Assembly (NCBI GenBank): GCA_964630765.1
Contig: CAZVXE010000007.1
Location: 1-42,489, forward strand
Reading direction: 5' to 3'
Origin: Methanofastidiosum sp964630765
Lineage (GTDB): Archaea; Methanobacteriota_B; Thermococci; Methanofastidiosales; Methanofastidiosaceae
Length of the DNA stretch: 42,489 nt
Position numbers and translations under genes: made by a program. Positions 33,001-41,223 of this stretch are shown piece by piece; position 1 is the first letter of the stretch; each line of letters starts with the position of its first letter. Under the pieces are notes generated by a model. It did not search any database, had not been told where the DNA came from, and saw only the letters and a program-made list of their open reading frames with translations.

Positions 33001-35843
33001 GCGTAGAAACTGTTTGAAAATCCGGATACAGCCGAGCCATAGAAATCCCTGAAGCTGTTCTCGTAGTTTGAGTTTACATATGAGGCGTAGGTCTTGTTCT
33101 GGTATGCGTCCTCAAGGTAGATCATGTTGCCCCAGTTATCGTAATTGTACTTCCTTGTGAAGGTGACTGTTGCTGTGTTTCCTCTGTAGATGCTCTCCTG
33201 GGTGACCTCCTTGTTTGTGTTGTAGGTGTAGGCCTCCTTGTAAAGCTGGACAGCGCTTGCATCCTTTACAGTCTTTGATGAAGCTGTCCCGTCGTCTGCA
33301 AAGACCAAGGTCGTTGTGCTCTTTGTGGTGCCGCCGCCGTCCTTTGTAGTAGTTACTTCCTGGGTCACCCTGTCGTTTGAAACGGTGTAGGCGAATGCGT
33401 TCTCTGCTGATAAATTGCCGGCGGACTCGTAGATCTTCTGTGATGATACCCTGTAAACCTTGCCCTCGTAGTAGTGGGTAAAGTAAGGCCCAAAGTATGC
33501 AATGTGCGGCTTTCCCTCAGAGTCTAGCGCTATTGCAGTCCCTGCGGCAGACCTTGAGTCAATTGTCTTTACCACCCAGCTGCCTCCGGACTTCTTCGCA
33601 TATTTTATCAGATTGTTGCCCGAATCGTTATATGCTATGTGTGGAATGCCTGATGAGTCGGCGACTATGTCGGGGTATGATCCTACATAGCTTGATGTGC
33701 TGTCAACGACTGTTTCCTCGTACTTTGTGCCGTAGCTTGATTTAACATATCCAAGGGTGTACTGGCCGTATGATCCCATGTCAGTGTAGGCAACGTGATT
33801 ATAGCTATTTGAATCGATGTCAAGGGAGGTCCACCCGCAGTAATCGCCATCGTTGTGCACGTAGTAAACGGAGCCTGCATATGATGTCGCAACATAAGTT
33901 ATCCTGTTGTAGCTTGCCTTGTAATATGAGATTCTGCCGTTGTTGCTTGAGTCAAGGTCAATTGATGGATAGTATCCAGGGTGCCAGTTCCACTGATTGT
34001 CATAGGATGTCGAACTCCAGTAGCCGCCGCTTTTAGTAGTTTTATACACGTACATCGGGTAAGATGAGATGCTTGATGTTGAAAATCCGATATGGGGATT
34101 GTTGCTGGTGTCAAGCTTTAGGGACAGTCCAAAGTAGCCGTCATAGCTGCTCTGTGCGGGCACAGTTTCAACAGCCCATGACGTGCCGTTAAAGTATGCA
34201 TACTTTATTCTTCTGTTAGTAGCATCGTAATATGCAATATGCGGCCTGTTGTTTGAGTCGACATCTATCGAGCAGTAGTAGCCCACGTCTCCAGTTGAGT
34301 CGACTGTCGTCTTCTCCCACTTTGTACCGGTCCATTTTGCGTAAATTAGGTCAAAGTTTGTAGAATCATAATATGCTATATGGGGATTGTTGTTTGAATC
34401 GAGGTCCATCGACGGGTTAGAACCATTTGTTGCCCCGCTCTGAATTATCTCTTTTACGCCCTCGGATGTCTCGCCATAATTGTATTCTGTGTATCCTCCT
34501 GTCGGATACGTTATCTTTGTTATGAGCCATGAAGCGTTTGTATAAGCGGAATTATATTCATACCTAGTTTCTCTTCCGTCTGGGTCAGTTGCCTTTGTGA
34601 GTTTTCCACCGTCATAGGTGTACGCAACAGTCCTATCTGAAAGCTCTATCGAGGTAACCTTGCCGTTAGTGTAGGTAAACAGAGCCTCTCTTCCAAGAGT
34701 ATCAGTTATCCCGTCTATCATGTTGTTTCCATTGTAAGTAAAGATCAGATAGTTGCCGTTTGTGTCCTCAATTCTTGTGAGCTTCTTAGAGGTGTCAAAC
34801 TGGTACTTTAGCCCACTTGGCCTTGTGAGTGTATAGGTATTGTCGCCGTTTTTTGTCAGGATAAAGTGAACGCCACTCTTATGGTACTCAAAGGTGCCAC
34901 TACTCCACTCTATCAGGTACTGCTGCCCTCCTTCAAGGTATAGATACCTCTCACCAATCCAGGGGTAGTCAAGCCTTGTTGAGTTTCCAAAGTTTGTTGC
35001 TGTGTATTGGTCGTCCAGTACCTTGCCGTTACTTAGCGCAAGAGGAGTCTGGTAAATCCTCGTGATGACAAGGTCAAGTCCTCTCGCAGGCAGCGCAAAG
35101 TCAGTTGATGACAATATGAGCTGCCCTGTCTTTGGATTCACATATTCGGAATTGTTCTTGAAGTACTGGCCGTAAGGCTTTATACCGACCTGCTCCCATG
35201 GGTTATATGTTGAGCCGCCAGTTGCCAAAAGAGCCGTTTTCGGCTGGCCTTCAGTTCCATACTCTCCGACAAACTTTGGTTTGTCTTCATCGGAAAGATT
35301 GGCGTCCTTCTTTTCCTTGTCTTTGTTTGAGCTATTGTCAGTTGTTGTTCCGTTACTATCTTTTTTATCTGATGAGTTTGATTTAGTTTCATTCTCTAGG
35401 GGTACTGTTTCAGATGCCTGTTTTTCTTCGGTAGCGTTTGATGCCACAGCGATAGTTACAGTCGCTGTAGCGCTGCCGCCTTTGCCATCGTAGATTGTGT
35501 ATGTGAAGCTGTCCGTGCCTGTGAAGTCTGCCCTAGGAACATACATGAAACGTCCGTCCGTTCCCATGGATACCATGCCATTCGCAGGATCTGCCAGCTT
35601 TGCAGAAAGCAGAGCATCGCCATCGGGGTCTGAATCATTTCCTAGAACGCCCGGGGCTGCGACTGTAAGCTGCGTGTTCGCATCCGTTTGGTAAAAGTCG
35701 TCAACTGCCATTGGTAAATTGTTAGTTTGAATTGATGCATTTGCCTCTTCACCAAATGCAAAGCTAAAATTAAGGCCAGAAAAATCAAATGGCGCTAAAA
35801 TTGAAAACAACATTATCAAGATAATTATTGATGCTTTCTTCAT
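30042..35843 (-). CDS. RHS/YD-repeat polymorphic toxin, full length
   Basis: 1933 residues. Signal peptide (KKASIIILIMLFSILAPFDF), then a cadherin/VCBS-like domain (45-135, with LGNDSDPDGD and FTYTIYDGKGGSATATVTI), an acidic linker (140-200), RHS repeats from about 210, an inserted beta-propeller of repeated N-x-P-H-I-A-Y-x-D blades (470-790), then dense YD repeats (Y-D-x-x-G-R) to the core end D-P-T-G-M near 1711. The last 222 residues are the variable tip, presumably the toxin. RHS shells enclose the toxin and autocleave. Exported, probably to the cell surface, for contact-dependent antagonism. Preceded by a coupled 42-residue leader frame. Confidence 0.9.
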   Translation of the reverse strand: MKKASIIILIMLFSILAPFDFSGLNFSFAFGEEANASIQTNNLPMAVDDFYQTDANTQLTVAAPGVLGNDSDPDGDALLSAKLADPANGMVSMGTDGRFMYVPRADFTGTDSFTYTIYDGKGGSATATVTIAVASNATEEKQASETVPLENETKSNSSDKKDSNGTTTDNSSNKDKEKKDANLSDEDKPKFVGEYGTEGQPKTALLATGGSTYNPWEQVGIKPYGQYFKNNSEYVNPKTGQLILSSTDFALPARGLDLVITRIYQTPLALSNGKVLDDQYTATNFGNSTRLDYPWIGERYLYLEGGQQYLIEWSSGTFEYHKSGVHFILTKNGDNTYTLTRPSGLKYQFDTSKKLTRIEDTNGNYLIFTYNGNNMIDGITDTLGREALFTYTNGKVTSIELSDRTVAYTYDGGKLTKATDPDGRETRYEYNSAYTNASWLITKITYPTGGYTEYNYGETSEGVKEIIQSGATNGSNPSMDLDSNNNPHIAYYDSTNFDLIYAKWTGTKWEKTTVDSTGDVGYYCSIDVDSNNRPHIAYYDATNRRIKYAYFNGTSWAVETVPAQSSYDGYFGLSLKLDTSNNPHIGFSTSSISSYPMYVYKTTKSGGYWSSTSYDNQWNWHPGYYPSIDLDSSNNGRISYYKASYNRITYVATSYAGSVYYVHNDGDYCGWTSLDIDSNSYNHVAYTDMGSYGQYTLGYVKSSYGTKYEETVVDSTSSYVGSYPDIVADSSGIPHIAYNDSGNNLIKYAKKSGGSWVVKTIDSRSAAGTAIALDSEGKPHIAYFGPYFTHYYEGKVYRVSSQKIYESAGNLSAENAFAYTVSNDRVTQEVTTTKDGGGTTKSTTTLVFADDGTASSKTVKDASAVQLYKEAYTYNTNKEVTQESIYRGNTATVTFTRKYNYDNWGNMIYLEDAYQNKTYASYVNSNYENSFRDFYGSAVSGFSNSFYAENSVVSDDIHSLVCGRAFDNSGTKIEGYYKYDSKGNPLQSKSKHNAGWIYVTNTFDSWGNIESSTDPLSKTTYFEYDDDFNHAYLTRTYVTVGADTIQSTFDYNASTGEIVSQTDGENYTTYYSYDILGRITEVEYPGSNTKSAVYDDANNMVSIYDENNNYVKRYYDGLGREKRLETYNSSSIYQTSYTYYNYLGSVKQTTDPLGRNTYYTYDALGRVTQVQYPDGNDSARVYNDIANTIEVENENGFKKKYYYDNIGRLTRVDESPDGASTYYTTYQYDGLSNLKRKDNFNGYYETYTYDDLGRLTTTTFKDGNAASIAYNDAGYVTSTTDRKGTTISFAYDDLGRLVTKTYPDSSTNSYAYDKRSLLTSAEGGDVELTYAYDSRGRLTSEGWDINGSTYSTSYGYDPASNITSITYPSTNSYSYAYDDINRITALTGYASFDYNLNSRITSISYQNGVTTSYSYDTRNRPTNIAIGGLLTLNYDYDPAGNVLSLNDWDFTYDRMNRLKTAVSVFDIDYTYDSMGNRTQQVEDTITTNYTYSNMMRLLSKTEGGASTTFGYDRNGNLTSKTEGNSSYTYVWDYDNRLKEVRQDGNLLFSYTYDPNGRRVRSFNSGTGVTTTYVYAGINVIHELTSTESTDYLYANGMRIAKKTGATVKYFHPDHLGSTRLVTDSSGQPTFEGDYKPFGQEANATGTEKYTFTGQYSEADIGLYYFGARWYDASLGRFISEDPIKGSMLSSQSQNPYVYCMNNPLRFVDPTGMACQHEFRDGGWVDLYENGKIVVSQATGEILENAFGSLDNISERLQNLLATGSPFVWEWSDAQHTSAKWIAKFGEVITNLSGITINFKGGNSISDTWKNMGFKVDPGLTPNDYYRLNSQANIELFGKIAIESVLYAYAGTAKTGVAVIDKIIPNLFNQWSNYQTFNDLFIGTGPRDRIADAIFHVRYGPNAGWDYANAGGVFTQDGVIPYTQTWKEYNERMG
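30708..30949 (-). repeat. RHS core repeat copy 1 (in the full gene)
   Basis: 242 bases at the junction between RHS shell and tip 1, repeated at 29425-29666 and (228 bases) at 28135-28362, all on the minus strand. Recombination between copy 1 and copy 2 or 3 would delete the current tip and immunity gene and attach the next tip. Confidence 0.9.
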
Positions 35844-35968
35844 TTATTCTCATCTCCTTTTTCAAAATAATGGCCTAATTTATTGGTGGCTTTTGTGATC
35901 ATTATATTTGTTTTTAGATTACTTGGGTTTGAGTTTTTGATTATTATTATATTTGTCTTGCTTATCAT
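35840..35968 (-). CDS. 42-residue leader frame coupled to the RHS gene
   Basis: ATG at 35968 with GAAGGTG five bases upstream; 42 codons ending in a TGA that overlaps the RHS ATG (ATGA). Ile/Asn/Lys rich, no domain (start MISKTNIIIIKNSNPSN). The RHS gene also has GGAGATGAG within the end of this frame. Could be a small protein or a translational leader that controls toxin synthesis. Confidence 0.5.
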   Translation of the reverse strand: MISKTNIIIIKNSNPSNLKTNIMITKATNKLGHYFEKGDENK

Positions 35969-36001
35969 AAATACACCTTCATTATTAATGATTAATTATC
36001 G

Positions 36002-36053
36002 ACTTTACATATTATATAACAATTTGGAAAGTTTAATGTAAAATATGTAAAGT
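36002..36053. promoter_or_regulatory. 11-base inverted repeat in the RHS/regulator intergenic region
   Basis: ACTTTACATAT (36002-36012) and ATATGTAAAGT (36043-36053), perfect, 30 bases apart. The left arm overlaps the probable TATA box of the RHS leader (GTTATATAATATG on the minus strand), so it is well placed to control the toxin operon. Confidence 0.45.
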
Positions 36054-36097
36054 TTTTGGGCCAATTCGTAAAGAAAAGACAGACATAAATTTTAGGC

Positions 36098-36144
36098 TTT
36101 CCATATTTTCCCTAATTTTTTCCATATTGTTAAATATATGGAAA
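36098..36144. promoter_or_regulatory. TTTCCATAT-N8-ATATGGAAA operator plus an extra half-site
   Basis: Half-site TTTCCATAT at 36098-36106, then the full palindrome at 36119-36127 and 36136-36144 with an 8-base centre, about 35 bases before the ATG of the PAS-DUF835-wHTH regulator. Same design as 22002-22027 upstream of the TPR lipoprotein. Likely the regulator's own binding site. Confidence 0.6.
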
Positions 36145-36176
36145 ATACTTCTACAAGATAAAGTAGGGGTAACGCG

Positions 36177-37361
36177 ATGGAGGATAAAGGTATTGTTTCC
36201 TTGGGATATGAAAATGATGAGAAAAGACAGTTGTCTGGAACATATATTGAGGGAATTGCGCCGGAAACTTTTGAAGATAGATTACTCGAGGCCGAGAAAA
36301 AATGGGAAGCTATTTTTGATCACGCAGATGTGCCCATATTCTTAACAGATGCAAAAGGCTGTTTAATCAATTCAAATAAAGAGGCTTCAATTATTCTAGG
36401 GTATTCAAAAGAGGAGATGCTATCGCTTGCCCCGAATGATATTTTAACGGATAAATATTCTAAAATTGTAAATAAGACCTTAACAGAAATCCTGAAAAAA
36501 GGGTATATTGAGTTTAGCACTGAGCTAAGAAGAAAGGACAAAAGCATAATTTTTGTCAGTTGCAAGAGTAAACATATTAAACTTAACAACAAGGGGCTTA
36601 TTCTGACAATTGCAAAAGACCTGACTGAAAAAAGGAAGGCCGACGAAGAAAAATTAAAGGAGCTTTTAAAATACGATCTAAAAGACGCCGTCTTGTACCA
36701 TGCGGAGGAAAATGAAAGGGCGCTGGCTCTTGACGCATTTAGAGATCTTCTTTCATGCGGGTATGCTGGGATCATTATATCATCGAGGTCGGAGGATTAT
36801 TTTAGAAAAGCTGTCGATTTAAATTTCAAGTTTTACTGGATTTCAAATCAGAAGATTTCGGGCTCGCTTCCGCCGGAGTATAATTGCATTGATCTTGCCA
36901 TAGGGGATATCGAAAGAAAAAGCGTTGTGCTGATAGATGATATGGAATACCTGGAAGCAAGGTCTGATTACAGAAACACTCTTTTATTTTTAAAGTCGCT
37001 TAAGGAGCAAGCCATGATCAAATGCTCGGTATTCATCCTCTGCGTTGATACCGGGCTTATACGCGAAAAAAATGCATACGTTTTAAAAAAAGAGACTTCA
37101 AAAATAGAACTCCGCTCGATGGGGAATATTAACAACAACATGGAGAGGATCCTGAAGTTTGTGAGGGACAGAAACAATGTCGGGGATAAGCCCATGCTCA
37201 CAAACATCGGGAAAACTCTAAACATTACAAGGCCGACAATCAAAAGCAATGTTTCTAGGCTTATATCAAAAAACTACCTGGTGATCAATGCAGAGGGCAG
37301 GCGGAAAAGGCTTGAAATCACAAGGAAAGGCAGGGAGCGGGTAGAGGATAGGATATGCTGA
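36177..37361 (+). CDS. PAS-DUF835-winged-helix sensory regulator
   Basis: 394 residues. PAS domain (about 38-155: WEAIFDHADVPIFLTDAKG, then KEASIILGYSKEEML) for signal sensing; a DUF835 domain (about 160-300: GYAGIIISSRSEDYFRKAVD, ERKSVVLIDDMEYLEARSDY) typical of archaeal signalling proteins; a C-terminal winged helix (about 325-394: ITRPTIKSNVSRLISKNYLV and the wing EGRRKRLEITRKG). A one-component regulator combining sensor and DNA binding. Divergent from the RHS operon and probably self-regulated through 36098-36144. AGGGGT upstream of ATG 36177. Confidence 0.8.
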   Translation: MEDKGIVSLGYENDEKRQLSGTYIEGIAPETFEDRLLEAEKKWEAIFDHADVPIFLTDAKGCLINSNKEASIILGYSKEEMLSLAPNDILTDKYSKIVNKTLTEILKKGYIEFSTELRRKDKSIIFVSCKSKHIKLNNKGLILTIAKDLTEKRKADEEKLKELLKYDLKDAVLYHAEENERALALDAFRDLLSCGYAGIIISSRSEDYFRKAVDLNFKFYWISNQKISGSLPPEYNCIDLAIGDIERKSVVLIDDMEYLEARSDYRNTLLFLKSLKEQAMIKCSVFILCVDTGLIREKNAYVLKKETSKIELRSMGNINNNMERILKFVRDRNNVGDKPMLTNIGKTLNITRPTIKSNVSRLISKNYLVINAEGRRKRLEITRKGRERVEDRIC

Positions 37362-37438
37362 TTGATGATTTATCAATACCTATATACAATTTAGGTAAAT
37401 TTATAAATATTAAATTTAAAATTATATAGAGGTTTTTA

Positions 37439-39073
37439 ATGGTCACGCTTAATAAATCTGATTTTGGTGCAGAAATACTATCAATACTCACAAAAGGAAT
37501 GTATCCAGATCCAAGGGATTCGTTGAGAGAATATATTCAAAATGGTGTAGATGCCGGAGCCAGTAAAATATTGCTAAAAATAAGACAAAAAACTATTGTT
37601 GTTGAAGACGATGGAAAAGGAATGGATATCACCACAATGAGAAAATCAATAAGACTTGGAGTTTCAGAAAAAGATCCAAAAAAGAATGTAGGGTTCATGG
37701 GGATAGGCTTATACAGCTCTTTTCATTTATGTGATAATCTAGCCATTTATTCAAAATTTAATGATCAATCACCCAATAAACTATTTTTTGATTTCAAAAG
37801 TATGAGAAAGGCTTTAGAAGAACAGAGAGAATTAAGACTTGACAATTCATTTCAAGATAAGGATATCGTAGCTTTACAAAATTTGATGGAGGATTATATT
37901 CAATTATCTGAACTAGATGTTGAAGAGTTTCCGATTCAAGGTACAAGAGTTGAAATGACTGGATTAGAACCTAGTTTTTTTAAATCTATAGAAAAATTTG
38001 ATGAAATATCAAATTATTTAGAAAGAGTAATTCCCCTTCCTTTTCATCCAGATTTTAAATGGGGGGTAAAAATTGAAAATAAAATTAGAGAAGTTTGTAA
38101 TCTACACAGTTCGAAATTTGAATTAGTCAATCTAAAATTACAAATAGATGATAGGGAGGAAACATTATATCGGCCTTATACGGATCAGGATTTTAATGAA
38201 GAACCATTAGAACCAGAATTTTTTGAACTAAAAAATGATAGTGATTTTTTTGGAATATCGTGGGGATGTTTAAACTCTAACAGAACAACAGTAAAGAATA
38301 ATGAACTTAGAGGCTTTTTAATAAGAAAACAAGGATTTGCCATAGGGTCTAGACATAATTTACTTACTTATTTTAAAAGACAAACATATTTCAATAGGTA
38401 TATCGGCGAAATAATTGTCGTAAATCCTTTTCTTTTACCAAATGCTCCAAGAAGTGATTTTGAATTTTCGTCTCTACGTGCATCATTTTATAATTCTTTA
38501 TGGGAAATGGCAAATTATTATAATGCAGAAGCGGATAAATATCAAGAAAATACTAAATTTGAGGAAGATCTAGACAATGCAATAAAATTCATAAAAGAAA
38601 CAGAACTTAATCTAAATATTATTAGAGAAGATTCTGAAAAGTTGTTAGAAGCCCTTAGAGACTTAAATGATAAAAAAGAGGATTTATCAAAAAAAATAGA
38701 AAAAAGAGATTTTAAAAAAGAAGAAGCAATAATTATTAGAGATAATATTACTAAACTCATAATTGAATTAGAAAAAACTATCCAACTCAGGAAAACTAAG
38801 AATAAAATAAAAAAGAAAACACGAGTTGAAATTATAGAAGATCTAAAAAAAATACCTTCGGAGAGTAGAGTAACATCAAAAGAACCTGTGTATAAAAATT
38901 TTGAAGATTTACTTCAATCAATGGGAATTGATCTAAATGAAAACCTAGTAAAAATAATCAGATTTATCGATGAACAATTTATTCAATCAAATAATTTTTA
39001 TCCAAATGAAAAATATACAAATAAACTAAAGTTATTGAAAATTGAACTTGAGGAAATTCTCGAAGATGAATAA
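37439..39073 (+). CDS. GHKL (Hsp90-like) ATPase
   Basis: 544 residues. N-terminal Bergerat fold: N-box E31-x-x-Q-N35-x-x-D38-A, G1 D57-D-G-K-G61-M-D, G2 G85-F-M-G-I-G90. A middle domain resembles Hsp90/MutL-type transducers (residues 200-370), then a long charged coiled coil (about 370-460) and a small C-terminal domain. AGAGGT before ATG 37439. It shares eight bases with the next gene. Hsp90-like ATPases paired with an unknown partner are a recurring theme in prokaryotic defence islands; here that is inference. Too short and diverged to be the chaperone HtpG; no archaeal host Hsp90 is expected. Confidence 0.75.
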   Translation: MVTLNKSDFGAEILSILTKGMYPDPRDSLREYIQNGVDAGASKILLKIRQKTIVVEDDGKGMDITTMRKSIRLGVSEKDPKKNVGFMGIGLYSSFHLCDNLAIYSKFNDQSPNKLFFDFKSMRKALEEQRELRLDNSFQDKDIVALQNLMEDYIQLSELDVEEFPIQGTRVEMTGLEPSFFKSIEKFDEISNYLERVIPLPFHPDFKWGVKIENKIREVCNLHSSKFELVNLKLQIDDREETLYRPYTDQDFNEEPLEPEFFELKNDSDFFGISWGCLNSNRTTVKNNELRGFLIRKQGFAIGSRHNLLTYFKRQTYFNRYIGEIIVVNPFLLPNAPRSDFEFSSLRASFYNSLWEMANYYNAEADKYQENTKFEEDLDNAIKFIKETELNLNIIREDSEKLLEALRDLNDKKEDLSKKIEKRDFKKEEAIIIRDNITKLIIELEKTIQLRKTKNKIKKKTRVEIIEDLKKIPSESRVTSKEPVYKNFEDLLQSMGIDLNENLVKIIRFIDEQFIQSNNFYPNEKYTNKLKLLKIELEEILEDE

Positions 39074-40043
39074 AATGCCCTCATTTAGAAATCATCCGAA
39101 CAAAGATATTCTTAGAGAGAAATGGTGTAAACCAATAATACAGACAATTTACAATACCTTGAATTATAAATTCTTGTATTTAGGACTTCCAGGGATTAAT
39201 GCTTTGGATATTTCTACTTGGATTGATTATATTGAAGAAGTTATTGCCTTCGAATATTCTGATGAAGAAAATGAAGATGAATTTAATAAACTTAATGAAT
39301 ATTTGAATAAATTAGAAAGAGAGAGAAAAATCAATGCCTATAGACTATATTGTGGTTGGATGGAGGAAATAATAATTAGCGGACAAGATGATAATAATAT
39401 ACCTTTTATACAAAACGATGTAGTTACGATCTATAATCTAGATTTTTGCAATACTATTTCATCACCGATAAAAATATATGACGATAAAACTCAAACTATT
39501 CAAAAATATTATAAATTTGAATCTATAAGAAGGCTATTAGAAATTCAAAGATCTATCCTAGATTGTAAAAAACAGAAAAAATTTGTGATGTTTTTGACAG
39601 TCCATGAAGGCTTACTAGAAACAGAAATAAAAAATCTCCAGCAACATTTAGATCAAAATTTATTGGATACTTATTTAAAAAACATTAATGGGCTCAATAA
39701 TACAGAAAAAGGAATAAGATTACTTAAATTATACATTTATTCTATCCTTAATAAACATTTTTCATCATGTAGTTTTTCGCCTGAATTTTTGCCTACAATA
39801 TTTTATGAAGGTACAGGCGGACATAAACTCTTACTTTTTACAATACTTGGGACTTATGAACAAAATCCTTCTGGTTTTGCTAAATGTTATCAAGATATCC
39901 AAGAATGCATTATGCATAAATTCCTTTCTCCAAAAAAGGGAATAATAGATATCCTAAATCTAGCCGAGATTAAGGAAATAAATATTCCAACAGATCCATG
40001 TTTACTTATAAAAGATTCATATACTCTAAAAGAACTATGGTAG
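39066..40043 (+). CDS. partner protein of the GHKL ATPase
   Basis: 325 residues from ATG 39066, which overlaps the ATPase stop by eight bases. Alpha/beta; residues about 120-190 (DVVTIYNLDFCN, then RRLLEIQRSILDCKKQKKFV and MFLTVHEGL) resemble a Rossmann-type core with the hydrophobic-N-L-D strand end seen in some predicted methyltransferases, but no SAM loop G-x-G-x-G is visible. An acidic patch (YSDEENEDEFNKLNEYLNKL) precedes it. Probable effector or adaptor working with the ATPase; identity unknown. Confidence 0.55.
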   Translation: MNKMPSFRNHPNKDILREKWCKPIIQTIYNTLNYKFLYLGLPGINALDISTWIDYIEEVIAFEYSDEENEDEFNKLNEYLNKLERERKINAYRLYCGWMEEIIISGQDDNNIPFIQNDVVTIYNLDFCNTISSPIKIYDDKTQTIQKYYKFESIRRLLEIQRSILDCKKQKKFVMFLTVHEGLLETEIKNLQQHLDQNLLDTYLKNINGLNNTEKGIRLLKLYIYSILNKHFSSCSFSPEFLPTIFYEGTGGHKLLLFTILGTYEQNPSGFAKCYQDIQECIMHKFLSPKKGIIDILNLAEIKEINIPTDPCLLIKDSYTLKELW

Positions 40044-40064
40044 TTCTATAAATTAAAAAAATTA

Positions 40065-41207
40065 CTAACTTTTGATTGTTAATTCAATCAGTCTTTTCTT
40101 ACAATTAATTCTTTCTAGTGATTGTTCATACCTATTCCAAGGAATATTATGCCTAATGCAGATATTATGTTTACGCACATTTTTTCTAAATTGTTTTATT
40201 TTTTCATCGGTCCAGTTAGGATGGATATAATAATCATTTTCATTTTGATTCTTTTTTCTAGGATTATAGCCATCAAATGTTTGATCTAATGGCCTATACC
40301 TACAATCAGATATTTGCACCCCCCATTCAAAGCATTTGTTTCTTTTTAATTCTAAATGCGAATAAGGATACTCCCAATTGTATATCATGAATATAAATAT
40401 ATTCTTACGTACAAATCCCGCATTTTCGAGTATCTTAATCCAATTCTCTACAATTATTGCGTTTTCACGAGTATAAGGAAAATCCCAGGCCAATCTTATA
40501 TTTTCGAAATGGGCATTTTTTAGCATTTTTGCTAAATAAGGTTTTTCCATTAAGACCCTACCATCAAAGCCACTTTGACATTCACAACGAATCACTTTAT
40601 GGTTATATTTTATTTTTTCTAACATTTTCAAAATATTCTCAATATGAGGATTAATTAAAAAATTATTATCATAAAAAATAACATGATTTGAAAAAATCTC
40701 TTTTTGTATTTCTTCAGAATTCTTAAAGGATAATTTTTCTATTTTCCAAATGCCACAAAAAGGACATTTCTTGTTGCATCCTCTCATTCCATGAATTATC
40801 TGATAATCTGTCTTTATTAAATCATAAGCAGGTAAACACAATTCGGCCTCATCATGTTGACCAACATATACGACATCGCAGTTTGTGTAGTCTTTACAGT
40901 GCGATGGTATAAGAGTTGCATATATTCCTCCAACTTCAATTATAGCTTTAGGGTAAATTGATCTATAATAGTCAACAGTCTCTTTTACATGTTTTGCCCA
41001 ATAAGTAAAAAGAGAAGTAATTAGTATTCTGTCTGGACAAAAGCTTGCAGATTTGTTACCTCTGTTCAATTCCACAATATGCCCTTTATTCCTATAATAC
41101 GAGGCTAGTTTTAATAGGCCAATAGGTAAAAAATTAGAATGATTTTTACTTTTTGTGGGTATTGGAAAATCAGGTTCAACTAGAAGAATTTTCTCTTTAG
41201 ACCTCAT
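40065..41207 (-). CDS. radical SAM protein with B12-binding-like N-terminal domain
   Basis: 380 residues. C144-N-K-K-C148-P-F-C151 is the CX3CX2C cluster motif of radical SAM enzymes. The N-terminal 120 residues have a Rossmann-like pattern (KILLVEPDFPIP; DRILITSLFTYW; IIEVGGIYATLIPSHC) like the cobalamin-binding domain of class B enzymes, but with no DxHxxG. The C-terminal region has further Cys residues (CFEWGVQISDCRYR; HNICIRHNIPW). The substrate is unknown. Leaderless promoter with a palindrome (41245-41265) just upstream. It ends about 20 bases from the convergent GHKL partner gene. Confidence 0.75.
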   Translation of the reverse strand: MRSKEKILLVEPDFPIPTKSKNHSNFLPIGLLKLASYYRNKGHIVELNRGNKSASFCPDRILITSLFTYWAKHVKETVDYYRSIYPKAIIEVGGIYATLIPSHCKDYTNCDVVYVGQHDEAELCLPAYDLIKTDYQIIHGMRGCNKKCPFCGIWKIEKLSFKNSEEIQKEIFSNHVIFYDNNFLINPHIENILKMLEKIKYNHKVIRCECQSGFDGRVLMEKPYLAKMLKNAHFENIRLAWDFPYTRENAIIVENWIKILENAGFVRKNIFIFMIYNWEYPYSHLELKRNKCFEWGVQISDCRYRPLDQTFDGYNPRKKNQNENDYYIHPNWTDEKIKQFRKNVRKHNICIRHNIPWNRYEQSLERINCKKRLIELTIKS

Positions 41208-41223
41208 TAAATAATTTATATTA

